Assembly (NCBI RefSeq): GCF_030052815.1
Contig: NC_079510.1
Coordinates: 8,379,375-8,443,374 of the forward strand
Direction of reading: 5' to 3'
DNA length: 64,000 bases
Origin: Hevea brasiliensis
Lineage: Eukaryota; Streptophyta; Magnoliopsida; Malpighiales; Euphorbiaceae
Positions 1 through 12,429 of this stretch are shown here, piece after piece. A program made the translations under genes and the position numbers. Below the pieces are notes generated by a model. That model saw only the letters and a list, made by a program, of their open reading frames with translations. It ran no database searches and was not told where the DNA came from. Within the stretch, counting starts at the first letter, position 1. Each line of letters begins with the position of its first letter.

Positions 1-782
1 AACACAATCTTCATGGTAACGATAATCACTCATCACTCTATTACTTGTCATGATCGATGCACTTACGGGATTTTGTACAATAAACTAAACTCTTTTCTTT
101 AATAACTTTCACCTCAGAAGATGGCAAGCATGCCAATGAACCTTATTAGGAAGCTCTGTTGTCCAAGGTTTGATAGGGAATTTCATAGTTAAAAGATTTT
201 AGTAGACGAAGAAAATGTTGTGACTCTCCTCACCATCTACATTATTCTAGCTTTGGACCTTTCATGTCAAAATCTCACTCATGTACCCATTCTTCTTGTG
301 GATTTAGGAGGTAGACCTATTCTAATAGAAGGGTAGGTAAAGTTGGATGTCACTTTGAGAGATGAATAGTGTCAAAAGGAGTTCAAAGCAATATTGATGG
401 CTTTTCATATACAATTTGAACCGAAATTTTGGTGTGGTTTCAAATTGGTTCTTTAGTGTTTTATTTCTGGTTTAGTTCTATTTTTGGTACTTTGGTTCCA
501 GTTCGATACGATTTTGAATCAACTCTCGATTATTGAAACAATTTTTTGCAATTGTTGTCATGGAAAATTATACCTAAATTATCATGTAAACTTTAAAGTT
601 GCTTATTAATGTATAATATATCATATAATATACTTTTTCAACTATTTTTAATTGTAAACACTTTAATTATAAGTTATATGTATAATTAAGGTTTAATCAT
701 ATTATACAATATAGTAGTACACTCATAATTAATTTAATATGTTTATAACTAAAGTTATTAAGAAAAGTTAAAGAAAAATGCA

Positions 783-813
<31 letters not shown>

Positions 814-1861
814 GAGAGAGAGAGAGAGAGAGAGACATTAATAACAAATCTATAAAATTGGATTTTGATTTGGTTTTGGTTTGGTATAAATCTAATGCGA
901 TTTTGGCACGATTCTTAATAAAGAACTACAATCAAACCAAAATAGCAAAATAAATTTAGTTCGGTGTAGTTCTAATTAGTTCAGTGTTATTCTTTAATTC
1001 ATTGTATGGCCTATTAGTCAAATCACTAATTAAAAAAGCAAGTACTAGGTACATTACAAGAAAATTAGAAAATGGAGGAAAAAAGAACTATACATAGAAA
1101 AACGTCTCTAAATTTTAATTTTTTGTTACATAGAAAAATATTTTTAAATTTTTTTTTTTTGTGATGTTTTGTTAAAATGGTCCCTTATAAGTAAACTTCT
1201 CCCCACTCTTTTCTCTCTTGTAATGACCCAATTTTAGGGCCGTTACTGGTATTAGGTCTTGGGTTAGCCTAAGACCTCCGAAACCCGTAGCAAGCCCTTT
1301 TGCATCTTTGTTTCATTTGCCATCATAGATCATGAAATAATTTAAATAATACAAAAATAATAATATTTTTATCATCTCAAAATTTAAAATAGCGAGCACA
1401 ACAAAACAATAGCGAAATCACATGTCTTAACAAAATGGTGTTCCACTAAAATGTACAAACACTATAATAAAAAAGAGATACAAACCTCTAAAACTCAAAT
1501 AAGCAAAATTTGTTGACTGCATTTTCATAAACTTTAATACTTATCTCTGAAGAGGAAGACAGAAGAAGGGAAATGAGATGGCAAGCCTTAGTGAGAAGAG
1601 AAACTACATAGGGGATCTATAAATAAAGAAATAATAAAAATTGCATGCATGTGAGTAGCAAAACCACAAATAGACATAAGATAATTCTGGTTACCATCGG
1701 CTCCCCTTACCTTGTATCTTATCATGGCTTATTATATATCATATTTCTCTTAACTTTACATAAATTGGGGAGTGCTAGAGACCTAGAATTAGCCTTACCT
1801 ATTGATGTTAGTCTAAACTTTGGCCATCTAGATTTCAGATATACAAAATTATCTTACCTGA
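1..1861. other. AT-rich intergenic DNA, no gene seen
   Basis: No ORF with recognisable domains or splice structure is visible on either strand. The part from about 415 to 1020 contains short runs of the GGTTTGGTTT / ACCAAA type on both sides of a TA/GA microsatellite. It resembles a second copy at about 24230-25010. The remainder is AT-rich spacer up to the target site of element A. Confidence 0.6.
783..835. repeat. Compound microsatellite (AT)n then (GA)n
   Basis: An uninterrupted AT dinucleotide run of about 26 bp (783-808) is followed almost at once by a GA run of about 24 bp (812-835). It lies in the middle of a dispersed AT-rich repeat, and the related copy near 24769-24799 also has an AT run at its centre. 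Confidence 0.95.
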
Positions 1862-1866
1862 TATCC

Positions 1867-2773
1867 TGATGGGCACTCACAAATAGCACCCAAGTTCAGT
1901 CATCCAACAAGGCAGACTTTGCATCCACTCAACACAATATCAACCAATGTGATAAGGCACTAAGAAGAAATGTAGAAGAAAATGTATTGATCAAGTGTCA
2001 AGATATAATTAGAACCTGTCTAAGAGCACCTTGATCATCAAAATAAGACAAGCAATGTGATCAGATTGCTTGAATCTAAGTTCTTACAAGAAACAAGGAA
2101 GAAAACACAAGCTCACTCATTCAACAATGGTGGCAAAATTCTCTGTAGTGTTTTCTCTAAAAAATGACTCTTCAAGTTGCCTAAAAAAAAAATAAAGAAG
2201 ACAGGTATATATAGATGGGGCACCAACAGAATGCTGCCTACATGGTACTAAAAGACAAAAGAAATGAAAATATCCTCCTTAAAATGTGGCATCTAGTATG
2301 GAAAAGAATATTCCAGATTTGGGATGGCTATCATGGGAAGAACATTCCAGATTTGCTCAATTGGCCAAATCATCTAAAGCCATGTATACTGGTAAGATGG
2401 CAGCCAAGTAATCTTCAAATGCCAGGTTGGCCGAATGTGGGAGTGACATGTCACCTCATGGGTGATGATGTGGCACACTTAGGTGATGACATGTCACCAC
2501 TTGGGTGCTGATGTGGTGCATTCGGGTGATGACGTGGTGTACTTGGGTGATGATGTGGCGCACCTGGGTGATGATGTGGCACCATACTGCATATTGCCTA
2601 TTTGGGTGAAAATGATCCACTTGGTTTCCAATAGTAAACATGACGATTCAATGTGATTGGCATTTGTCTCCTGGCGCCTCCAATGCTCAATGACTAGATT
2701 TTGAAGTTCCCTTGCCCTTGTTCTAGTAATGGGACCTCTGAACAATGGAAGTAGTTCTGGTGGCTCCTTATCA
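1867..2773 (-). repeat. 3' LTR of element A
   Basis: Boundaries come from comparison with 6458-7362, the TG...CA ends, and the purine tract immediately outside. A TATA-like motif in element orientation lies at 2205-2214. A 21-bp tandem array lies at about 2447-2583. The pol reading frame continues into this LTR as far as 2494. Confidence 0.93.
2447..2583. repeat. 21-bp tandem array inside the element A LTR
   Basis: About six imperfect copies of a 21-bp unit of type TTGGGTGATGATGTGGCRCA. Some units contain ACGT cores (TGACGTGG) and one contains the palindrome TGACATGTCA. A matching array with different point changes lies at about 7040-7172 in the other LTR. In the pol frame the array encodes a repeating Ser-Ser-Pro peptide. 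Confidence 0.85.
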
Positions 2774-5205
2774 TCCCCTCCCTCTCTGAAAGAATTTGTC
2801 CTCGAATTCGGACTTGCATCAACAAAAGGAGAGAGATCAGAAACATTGAATGAATGGCTAACACCATACTCACCAGGTAGCTCTATCTTATAGGCATTGT
2901 CATTGATCCTTTCCAACACCTTGAATGGACCATCACATCGTGGATGCAATTTCGACTTTCTTTTATTAGGGAACCTATCCTTCCTGAAGTGCACCCAAAC
3001 TAAGTTACCTGGTTCAAACACAAGTGCCTTTCGGCCTTTGTTAACATGAGTTGCATATTGAGCATTTTTCTTTTCAATTTGCATTTTAGCTTGCTCATGC
3101 AACTTCTTAACCAATTTAGCTTTTCTTTTACCATCAAGGCTATCAATATGATCAACAGGTAATGGTAACAAGTCTATTGGAGTCAAAGGATTATAACCAT
3201 ATACAAGCTTAAAAGGTGAAAAACCAATGGAAGAATGTACAACACGATTATTAGGAAACTCAACAAAAGGCAAGCAATCTTCCTAGCACTTCAAATTCTT
3301 TTGAATCACAGCACGCAATAGAGTGGTAAGTGTCCTATTGACTACTTCAGTTTGTCCATCAGTTTGTGGATGACAAGTCATGGAAAACAAGAGTTTAGTG
3401 CCTAATTTACCCCACAATACCTTCCAAAAGTGACCTAGGAACTTAACATCTCTATCACTTACTATTGTCCTAGGTATGCCATGTAATTTGACAACATCTT
3501 TAAAGAACAAATCAGCACTATATGTGGCATCATCTGTTTTGTGGCAAGGTATAAAGTGTGCCATTTTTGAAAATCTATCAATAACCACAAATATGCTATT
3601 ATGTTTATGCTGTGACCTAGGCAACCCCAATATGAAATCTATCGAAATATCAGTCTAAGGTTCCTTAGGTACAGGTAATGGTGTATACAAACCATGTGGC
3701 ATACTCCTAAACTTGGCCTTTTTACACTTAACACAACTAGAACACAACTTTGCCACATCTTTTCTCATTTTAGGCCAAAAGAAGTGTTCTTGCAATATGC
3801 CCAAAGTCTTGGATACACCAAAGTGACCCATCAGACCACCACTATGAGACTCCAAAACAAGCAGGTCACGTATAGAACATTTAGGCATACAAAGCTTATT
3901 CTCTTTAAATAAGTACCCATCATGTCTATAATACTTTTAGAATGCACCTTTCTTACAAGCATCAAACAAACCAGCAAAATCATCATCATTAACATATAAT
4001 TCCTTCATGAACTCAAATCCAAGAAACTTTGCATCAAGAGTGGATGATAGTTTGTGCCTCTTAGAAAGAGCATTAGCAACAACATTCTGCTTGTATTTAA
4101 TTACATATGGAAACATCTCAATAAAAGCAACCCATTTCGCATGCCTTTTACTCAACTTATTTTGACTCTTAATATGCTTCAAAGATTCATGATTAGAATG
4201 TATGACAAACTCTTTGTTCCATAAATAATGTTGCCAAGTCTCCTAGGCTCTAACTAATGCATGCAATTCGTTGTCATAAGTAGAGTAATTCAAAGCAACA
4301 CCATGCAATTTCTCATTCAAATATGCAATAGGTCTTTTTTCTTGCATAAGAACAGCACCTATACCTACACCACTGGCATCACACTTAATTTCAAATGTTT
4401 TATCAAAATCAGGCAAGCTCAATAATGGTGCAAAACACAACCTATCTTTCAATTCAGCAAATGCAAGTTTATGTTTCTTCTTCCACTCAAATGCAACATC
4501 TTTTTTAACAAGTTCATTCAAAGGAGCAGCAATAGAGCTAAAATGAGGCACAAATCTCCTATAGAAACTAGCTAATCCATGAAAACTTCTAACTTCATAT
4601 GCATTTTTAGGAGTTGGCCAGTCCCTAATGGCTTTGACCTTCTCTTCATCAACTTCAACACCCTTACCACTCACAACAAAACCAAGAAAGACAACTTTTC
4701 TCAAGCAGATTAAATTCGCATATAATTTCTCATCTCTCAACACATCAAATACAAGTCTCAAATGATGCAAATGCTCATTAATGTCTTTGCTATAGATCAA
4801 GATGTCATCAAAATAAACTACCACAAATCTGCCTATGAATGATATCAACATATGATTCATCAAATGCATGAAAGTGCTAAGTGCATTAGTGAGTTTGAAT
4901 GGCATTACCATCCACTCATACAAGCCATACTTAATTTTGAAAGCAGTTTTCCATTCATCTCCTATTTTCATTCTAATTTGATGGTAACCACTGTTCAAAT
5001 CAATCTTAAAAAACACACATGCACCAAACAACTCATCAAGCATATCATCAAGTCGAGGTATGGGATGCCTATATTTTACAATGACTTTGTTGATGGCTTT
5101 GCAATCCACACACATGCGATAGCTCCCATCCTTCTTTGGTATAAGAATCACCGGAATAGCACAAGGATTCATGCTCTCACGCACATATCCCTTTGCTAAG
5201 AGTTA
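2494..5205 (-). pseudogene. Element A reverse transcriptase-RNase H-integrase with in-frame stops
   Basis: One minus-strand frame carries RT (4243-5184: [20 protein letters not shown], the catalytic YFDD box and an IYSKD follow-up), RNase H ([11 protein letters not shown]), the integrase zinc finger (HSGGLMGHFG with a CSSCVKC pair, 3655-3888) and the integrase core (DRFSKMAHF, then SDRDVKF, then HPQTDGQTE, 3283-3630). The integrase C-terminal domain follows (LVWVHFRKDRFP). The frame is kept throughout but is interrupted by stop codons at 5203-5205, 4243-4245, 3937-3939, 3655-3657 and 3283-3285, at least two of which stand where Trp or Leu is expected. It continues through the purine tract into the LTR and ends at 2494. 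No active polyprotein can be made. Confidence 0.93.
2774..2787 (-). promoter_or_regulatory. Polypurine tract of element A
   Basis: On the minus strand this is an all-purine run (GAGAGGGAGGGGA) abutting the first TG of the 3' LTR. It is also in frame as codons of the pol C-terminus (Arg-Glu-Gly-Gly-Asp), so pol overlaps the plus-strand priming site. Confidence 0.85.
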
Positions 5206-5327
5206 TTCCACTTGCCTTTGGAGCTCCTTTGTTTCTTCTGGGTTACTTCTATAAGTATGGGCGCCCCCGGAATAAGATCAATCAGGTGCTCAATCCCTCA
5301 AATGGGTGGTAATTTAGGTGGCAACTT

Positions 5328-6161
5328 CTACTGAAAGACATCATTATACTCCTGCAATAAAGAAACAACACCACTAGGCAAATTGGATTCAAGGTCAGAA
5401 ATACACAAATGTGCTTCTTTGTACAAAAGTACACAAAGAGGTCTCTCACAATGTAAAGCCTCTCTCACTTCTTTTCCTTTCACAAATAAGCTCATTCTTT
5501 TCTCACGACTCTCCTTTTGCCTCGAGCCCTCACTCTTTTTCTTTTCTGTTACTTCTTTTATTTTCACACTCTTCTCATTTTTCCCCTTATCAAGCTTTGC
5601 CTCTCTTGATTTTTCTCTCATACTCTCTTTTTTTTCTTCCATGGATTTCATAATCCTCATTTGGTCTTCATGAATTTGAGAACATGCCAATGGAGTCAAG
5701 TGATATCGGCACCCATCCTTCACCAAGGTGTATTTGTTCTTCCTCCCATCATGCAAAACACTCCTGTCATACTGCCAAGGTCTTCCAAGTAAAAGATGTG
5801 TAGCAACCATTGGCACCACATCACAAACAACTTCATCATAATACTTCACAATGCTGAATGGAACAACCACTTGCTTCACCATATTCACCTTGTTGCAATC
5901 ATTCAGCCATTGTAAGCTGTATGGTTTGGGATGTTTGGTAGTGCACGATCCCAACTTTTCAACCATAAGAGAACTAGCAATATTACAGCAGATCCCTCCA
6001 TCAATAATCATACTACACACTTTGTCATTCACCAAACACGTTGTATGAAAGATTGTCTCCCTTTGTATAGCATCATTATCCTCCAATTCAGCTTGTGCAC
6101 TATGTGTGCACATGGTAACGAGAGCATGACCCTCCATGGGTGCTTGGTCTCCCTCATCCAC
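5328..6161 (-). pseudogene. Element A protease region (retropepsin-like)
   Basis: The 277-codon minus-strand frame carries a retropepsin-like fold. An active-site-like IIDGG motif is at about residues 52-56, and a later hydrophobic LLLGRPWQYD segment matches the protease of plant Ty3/gypsy polyproteins. A Lys/Glu-rich linker follows (about residues 170-235), leading toward the RT. The frame differs from the downstream RT frame, so at least one frameshift separates them near 5230-5330. The apparent start codon is arbitrary because the real polyprotein would begin with the missing gag. No zinc knuckle is visible upstream. Confidence 0.8.
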
Positions 6162-6441
6162 AAACTCAACAAAACATATATTAAAGAAACAGAAGCAAAA
6201 CCATACTAAACCCTAAGAGTTGGTTTTGGTCAAGCATAATATGAACAAAACATGAATAAAAAGACACACTAAGAAACAAAACAAGGTCCAGTAACAAAAC
6301 TAGGCACAAGATGACCCCTAGGCAGAATATAACAAAATTGATTGGATTTTAACAATTAGAACTTGTCGGCAAGTATGGAAGAAGAGGCAAACAAAGGATA
6401 AACAATAGTAACAGATATAAACACCTTGTTTGGACGTCTTA

Positions 6442-6454
6442 TGCTATGATACCA
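6442..6454 (-). promoter_or_regulatory. Primer-binding site of element A (initiator Met tRNA type)
   Basis: On the minus strand this reads TGGTATCATAGCA, three bases inside the 5' LTR. The classical plant initiator-Met primer site is TGGTATCAGAGC, so one base differs. Confidence 0.85.
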
Positions 6455-6457
6455 AGA

Positions 6458-7362
6458 TGATGGGCACTCACAAACAGCACCCAAGTTCATCCATCTAACA
6501 AGGCAGACTTTGCATCCACTCAACACAATATCAACCAATGTGATAAGGCACTAAGAAGAAATGCAGAAGAAAATGTATTGATCAAGTGTCAAGATACAAT
6601 TAGAACCTATCTAAGAGCACCTTGATCATCAAAATAAGACAAGCAATGTGATCAGATTGCTTGAATCCAAGTTCTTACAAGAAAAAAGGAAGAAAATACA
6701 AACTCACTCATTCAATAATGGTGGCAAAAATCGCTGCAGTGTTTTCTCTCAAAAATGACTCTTCAAGTTGCCTAAAAAAAAATAAAGAAGACAGGTATAT
6801 ATAGATGGGGCACCAACAGAATGCTGCCTACATGGCACTAGAAGACAAAAGAAATGAAAATATCCTCCTTAAAATGTGGCATCTAGTATGGGAAAAAATA
6901 TTATAGATTTGGGATGCCTGTCATGGAAGAACATTCAAGATTTGCTCAATTGGCCAAATCATCTAAAGCCATGTGTACTGGTAAGATGGTAGCCAAGTAA
7001 TCTCCAAATGCCAGGCTGGCCGAATGTGAGAGTGACATGTCACCTCATGGGTGATGATGTGGCACACTTAGGTGATGACATGTCACCACTTGGGTGCTGA
7101 CGTGGTGCATTCGGGTGATGACATGGCGCACTTGGGTGATGACATACCGCACTTAGGTGATGAAGTGGTGCCATGTTGCATATTGCCTATTTGGGTGAGA
7201 ATGATCCACTTGGTCTCCAATAATAAACATGACGGTTCAATGTGATTGGCATTTATCTCTTAGCGCCTCCAATGCTCAATGACTAGATTTTGAAGTTCTC
7301 TTACCCTTGCTCTAGTAATGGGACCTCTGAACAATGGAAGTAGTTCTGGTGGCTCCTCATCA
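6458..7362 (-). repeat. 5' LTR of element A
   Basis: Direct repeat of 1867-2773 with scattered substitutions and small indels. The TATA-like motif that would start element transcription leftward is at 6795-6804. The equivalent 21-bp tandem array is at about 7040-7172. Confidence 0.93.
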
Positions 7363-7367
7363 CATCC

Positions 7368-8187
7368 CCTTTACTTTCATAACATGAATGAGCTCATTTT
7401 GCATGCATGCCTTTCCTTCCCTTTCATCCTTTCATCTGTTTATTTATTCTTTTCTTTTCCCTTTCTAATGGAGCTAGTGGATCATCCATGAACTACCACA
7501 CATGCAAATAATAAAGTAGCACCTTCTTGACATTTTAAAAAGATATATATGTATATAGATTGTCCTAGGGATGCAAAAGTATATCTAGTAAAAGAAATTC
7601 ATGATGCATGAATGTACATATATGCAGAAAATAACATGCATTTAAAGAAACATTAATTCATTAAAGAAAACAACTTCATTTATAAAAAAGTTTAAGGCAG
7701 TTTCTCCTCATAGATTGATCAACCCATTAACTGATATTGGTCCAACTGGAATTGCTGACACTACTGGTTTTCCTGACCTATATAGACTTACTAATAGTTA
7801 ATCAAATACTAACCATTCATACTACTGTAATTACAAAAATAATTTGAATATTCTAGGGCCCTACTGAAAATTTGTAAAGTCTCCTATATAACTAGGCTTA
7901 TCCCCTATAAAACAAACTCAACAACATGGCCTTATACCTAAAACAATATCAAAATGCCTATATAGGGCTTATAAGCATCCTAATTCTATGCCTTTTTATT
8001 TATCCTCTAGTTTTGATATTGAGATCCTCTATCTGATTAATTATGTCTAGCATTCTAAAAATTCTAGAAATATTCTTGTAGGTCCATTTTAATGTCCTTA
8101 AGTAATTACAATTCATTTTATTTGTTCTTATTAAGCTAGAAATATTTAATTAATTAAATATTTAATTAATTATTTTAATATTCATTT
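7368..8187. other. Intergenic AT-rich DNA
   Basis: No coding signal, inverted repeat or RNA gene was seen. A TTAATTAA-type run near 8145-8175 immediately precedes the LINE fragment and may be part of its insertion site. Confidence 0.5.
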
Positions 8188-9427
8188 TTTTTTGTGGAGC
8201 ATCGACTACGTCATGATACTTCTATCTCTCTCAATCAATTTGGTTTCATGCCCGGTCGTTCAACTATGGAAGTGATCTTTCTCATTAGAAGTTTGATGGA
8301 GAAATATAGAGATGAAAAGAAAGATCTACACATGGTTTTTATTGATTTGGAGAAGGCTTATGATAGTGTTCCAAGAGATGTCTTATGGAATGTGTTAGAA
8401 CAAAAGAGGGTATCTATTAAGTACATAAAAGTATTAAAAGATATGTATGAAGGAGCAACTACTATTGTGCGCACAGTGGGAGGGGACACAAGAGATTTTC
8501 CAATCTCAATTGGATTACACCAAGGATCAGCCATAAGCCCTTACCTTTTCACATTAGTTTTAGATGAACTGACAAAACATATACAAGAGAGTATTCCTTG
8601 GTGCATGATGTTTGCAGATGATATTGTTCTGATAGATGAGACACAAGAAGGAGTCAATAGGAAGCTAGAACTTTGGAGAAGTACTCTAGAGTCAAAGGGT
8701 TTTAAGTTAAGTAGAACGAAGACAAAATACATGCATTGCAAGTTCAGTTAAGGCCAAACTGGTGATAGGGAAGGAGTTAGTTTGAATGGAGTGGTACTGT
8801 CCCAAAGTAATCACTTTAAATATCTAGGCTCAGTCCTTCAAGTAGATGGGGGATTTGAGGAGGATGTTAGTCATAGGATTAAAGCCGGATGGTTGTAGTG
8901 GAGACGTGCCACGGGAGTTTTATGTGATCGTAAGATTTCCAATAAATTAAAAGGAAAATTTTACCGTACAGCCATACGACCGGCTATGTTATATGGTAGT
9001 GAGTGTTGGGCACTGAAAGAGTCGTATGCATCTAAGATAAGAGTTGCAGAGATGAGAATGTTGAGGTAGATGAGTGGCCATACTAGACTAGATAAAGTCC
9101 GTAATGAAAGTATTAGAGAAAAGGTAGGAGTGGTGCCAATTGAAGATAAGTTGAGAGAAGGGAGATTGAGGTGGTTTGGTCATGTGAAGCGTAGACATAC
9201 GGAAGCTCCAGTTAGACAAGTAGAGCACATTAGGTTAGAAGATAGAAAGAAAAAAAGGGGTAGACCTAAATTGACTTGGAGGAGAGTAGTACAACATGAC
9301 TTAGAAGCATTACACATTTCTGAGGATTTAACCCAAAATTGTTCAGAGTGAAAAAAAAAATCAAATCCATATAGCCGACCCCAAATTTTTAGGATAAAGG
9401 CTTAGTTGAGTTGAGTTTGAGTTGTAT
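8188..9427 (+). mobile_element. 5'-truncated LINE (non-LTR retrotransposon)
   Basis: The fragment begins abruptly inside the reverse transcriptase after a T-run and ends about 70 bp past the last codon in a TTGAG-type repeat tail (about 9408-9425), as many plant LINEs do. 5' truncation is the usual outcome of target-primed reverse transcription. No convincing flanking target duplication was found. One frame runs through the whole unit. Confidence 0.85.
8194..9351 (+). pseudogene. LINE reverse transcriptase, C-terminal part
   Basis: The frame encodes non-LTR RT motifs in order: [55 protein letters not shown] and the catalytic FADDIVLI box (about codons 140-147). The C-terminal part has LRWFGHVKRR and KRGRPKLTW segments typical of this plant LINE clade. 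Stop codons in the same frame at 8749-8751, 8896-8898 and 9067-9069 split it, and the final TGA at 9349-9351 probably replaces a Trp codon because similarity continues a few codons further. The N-terminal endonuclease is absent. Confidence 0.92.
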
Positions 9428-11655
9428 CAAGAACCCTAGCTCTTGGTCCAAAGTTTCAAAGTTGAGTTAGAGTTTACCTATGCCAATTCTGCTACTTGGA
9501 ATGCATTTGGAGTGTTCAAAAAAATGCTAGGAATATTAACTACAAACATGACTATGTTCTAGGACAGTCTTCAAGTGTCTGGATTAAGTTGAATACCCAC
9601 TCCTAAGTACTAGTGAGATATCGTTGTTCCAAAGGCACCATCGAGATGCCTATAGACTATTGATTATGGATCTGGAAATGATTTGCCAAAACTCCTTCCC
9701 GATCGTTCGGTATATCCTGATTTAGTTTAAGCTGTTCGATAATCATCTTCTTCATTTGAACTTCAATTGGGGCATGCTTGGTGCCAAATTAAAGATAGCA
9801 TAGTGTAGATCTTGATCTAAGGTTCAATCATTCGATCTAGCTTTCAATTAGTTGAATGAGCACAGAGGTTTCGATTCTACTATTTTCTCTCTCTCCTTTT
9901 GCATTTTTCGATGATTGTGAAGGAGCAAGGCTAGTCGGAGAAGCTTCCCTAAGCTGCGACAAGACTAATGGTGGTGGTCTAGGCAAGATTCGATGTCGGA
10001 AAATACTAGAATGCCTACTGGCACTATTCGCGGGTCTAAGACACATCTTCAACCCTCATGATCGCTGAACTAAGTTGGAGTGTCTGGGGTAGGGTGCTAT
10101 TGATTCTAATATCGCAATCAGCAGTGAGGGGAAGAGGGAGGTGTTAGCTAGAGGCATGGGGAGGGGATTTTCAGGTAATGGAAAACACTGGTAGGGAAGG
10201 TCTAGTTATGCAATAAGTAGCACTTGTGACATTTTGCTTTCTTTTGATTTTTAATTTTCTCTTTTTTTAATAAATTACATTATTTAGTTATTAAAACTCA
10301 AAATATCTCCTCGCACTCTCCTTAAATGATATATTAAATTTATATAAAACTTTATTATATATTTTCTAAAATAATATTAAACTAAAATTTTATCTTCTAT
10401 TAATATTATTAAAATAATCAATTATAATTTTTTTATTATTTACTTAAAAGAAATTTAATTATAATAACATTAATAATAATTTAATTTAATTAACTCCAAA
10501 TTAAAATAATATAATAGCAATTGACAATATTTTTAATTAAAATTTTCAGTGAAATTTCCATTAGTCGAAATCGGCTAGATGTTCTGCCTCTGGACAAATA
10601 TTCCTACTAGTTTGAGAACGGGGTATTGCACCTCTCCTCCTAGATATTTTGAGATTAAAATATATATTAAGAGACAAATTTATTGCCTTTTTTAAAATTT
10701 TTTAATAGCTACGGTAAAAGATCATTCGTAGTTGTTACACATTTAATGATAGTTTATAAAAATGCCTCTAAAAGGATATCAATCCCGCCATTTTATTTTC
10801 AGACCAATGTCATTTTGAGACCAAAAAAAAAAAAAGGTGACGTCCTTAATGAAATTTTCTAAGTGACAATTTACAAAATTGTCATTGATGAAACTATAAA
10901 AATATTTAAAAAATTAAATAAAACAAAGAGACTAACTCACCGAAAGTCTAGGGTGAATAGAGGAGCTCTATATTTCAGATCTAACATTGTTAGTATTTAA
11001 AGATATTACGACTTTCTTCTTCCGTTCTTTAGGATGTTCCTGAAGTTGCTTCCAATGAGTATTTGAGTTCATCAAGAGTTTGGTTGTGTCATCAATGAGT
11101 ATTTGGGTTGCTCTATGCTCTTTAACTTTAAAGACCCAAAAGCTCAGGTATAATTTGTCACTCCTAAATTCCTTCAAATTATTGACTGTAAGCTCTCTAT
11201 TACTTTTCCTGCTCTTTTTCTGATTTCCTCTCTTTGTTTTTTCTTTCCCCCATTTGATGCACTTTTGTGCGAGTGATGGATGTTTTCCTTATTCATTTTG
11301 ATTAAATATATGGAATTAAATCTTCAAGGAATTATTCAGATTGGATTCATGGATATCACCTATTAACTTGCATGCCATAAACTGTAGTTGACAATGGTAT
11401 AGAAAAGAAGTGAGCAAGGAAGGAGTTAGTGATGATAAACGCTTGAACAAATTAAGTGTGGTGTAAATTTTATTAGAGATGTCTAGGCTCCACGGGGTCA
11501 ACCGTCTTTTTGTTGGAACCTAAAAGATGCGTTACAAGATATATCCTAACTTTGTGAATTTTTTTTTAATAAGCATATTTATTTATAAAAAATTAGAAAA
11601 AAAAAAACTATCGATATTATCCAACTAAACTATTGATCAAACTCCCCATGACACT
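9428..11655. other. Intergenic DNA without a supported gene
   Basis: A slightly more GC-rich patch (about 9850-10190) has overlapping short ORFs on both strands but no recognisable motif. The part from 10240 to 10560 is very AT-rich. I see no RNA gene or clear mobile element here. Confidence 0.5.
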
Positions 11656-12110
11656 TACCCTTTATTTGGATTAAAGGGTTACGGTGATAAGGGAAAGTAA
11701 AGGATGATTTTAAGGAATTTTGCACTTGTTTGGGATGGAGAGTTGAAGGATAGGGAGGGTTTTGGGGGGTTTGAACCCCCTAAAACCTTCCAATTTCTAA
11801 CCCACCAATTTGGTGGGTTGGGGAGGGTTGAAAAAGTTTTTATTTTTTGATTTTCTATATTATCCATATTAATTTTAAAAAATCTTCAAAATATCCATTT
11901 TCACTAGAAAATAATAAGTTTCATAAAAATAATAATTTTATAATTTTTATATTTATACTTATCTTCCAATATCATCCAACAAAATAAAACAAGATTATAA
12001 AACCTTCATTTACATTACCTCCCAAATATAAATAAAACTATTATCTTACTGCACTATACCATATCTTTTTTTACCATACCTTACCCTTCACTCCATCCAA
12101 ACAATACATG
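11656..12110. mobile_element. Small non-autonomous TIR element (MITE-like)
   Basis: The two ends are imperfect inverted repeats. The left end contains TATTTGGATTAAAGGGT, and the right end, read on the minus strand, contains TGTTTGGATGGAGTGAAGGG. Both continue with a similar AAGG/ATGG-rich stretch over about 35-40 bp. The interior is about 380 bp with no coding capacity. Target duplications were not clear, so the superfamily is left open; hAT-like elements often have such ends. Confidence 0.5.
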
Positions 12111-12429
12111 CTAAGTGAAAAAAAAAATGGCAATATGATACAAAATGAAGAATAAGAATATATAGCATAATGCAGATTATCAGCTAAGAACAACAATAAC
12201 CTGGAACACAGCAAAAAAACAAAATAACAACTAGCAACAAGAAAGGGTGAGAACTAAACAAAACAAAACTACAATCCGACACAATTTGATGCAGGACTCT
12301 ACACCCAACTATGCATGAAGTGGGCGTCAATAGAGCAACAACACTACGCAAGACAAAACAAAGAAACAAAACCATATGTAGATCACAGGGATATAGACAG
12401 GGCCACGAGAAATGATTCAGCTACTGGAG

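Larger units (their letters stand above)
1867..7362 (-). mobile_element. Ty3/gypsy LTR retrotransposon A, gag-less, decayed
   Basis: Two direct repeats of about 905 bp (1867-2773 and 6458-7362) begin TG and end CA and enclose 3.7 kb. The internal domains on the minus strand follow the order protease, reverse transcriptase, RNase H, integrase, which defines Ty3/gypsy. A primer-binding site sits next to the right LTR and a purine tract next to the left LTR, so the right LTR is the 5' one. The flanks are TATCC (1862-1866) and CATCC (7363-7367), a target duplication with one mismatch. Only about 300 bp separate the primer-binding site from the protease ORF, so gag is missing. No chromodomain was seen. 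With pol broken by stops, the element is immobile on its own. Confidence 0.95.

Noticed and set aside
5383..5673. Plus-strand Ser/Phe-rich ORFs in element A
   Set aside because: They are the antisense of the Lys/Glu-rich linker in the pol polyprotein.
9837..10068. Small gene in the GC-richer patch
   Set aside because: Both strands are open, with no motif, no splice context and no similarity I can recognise.
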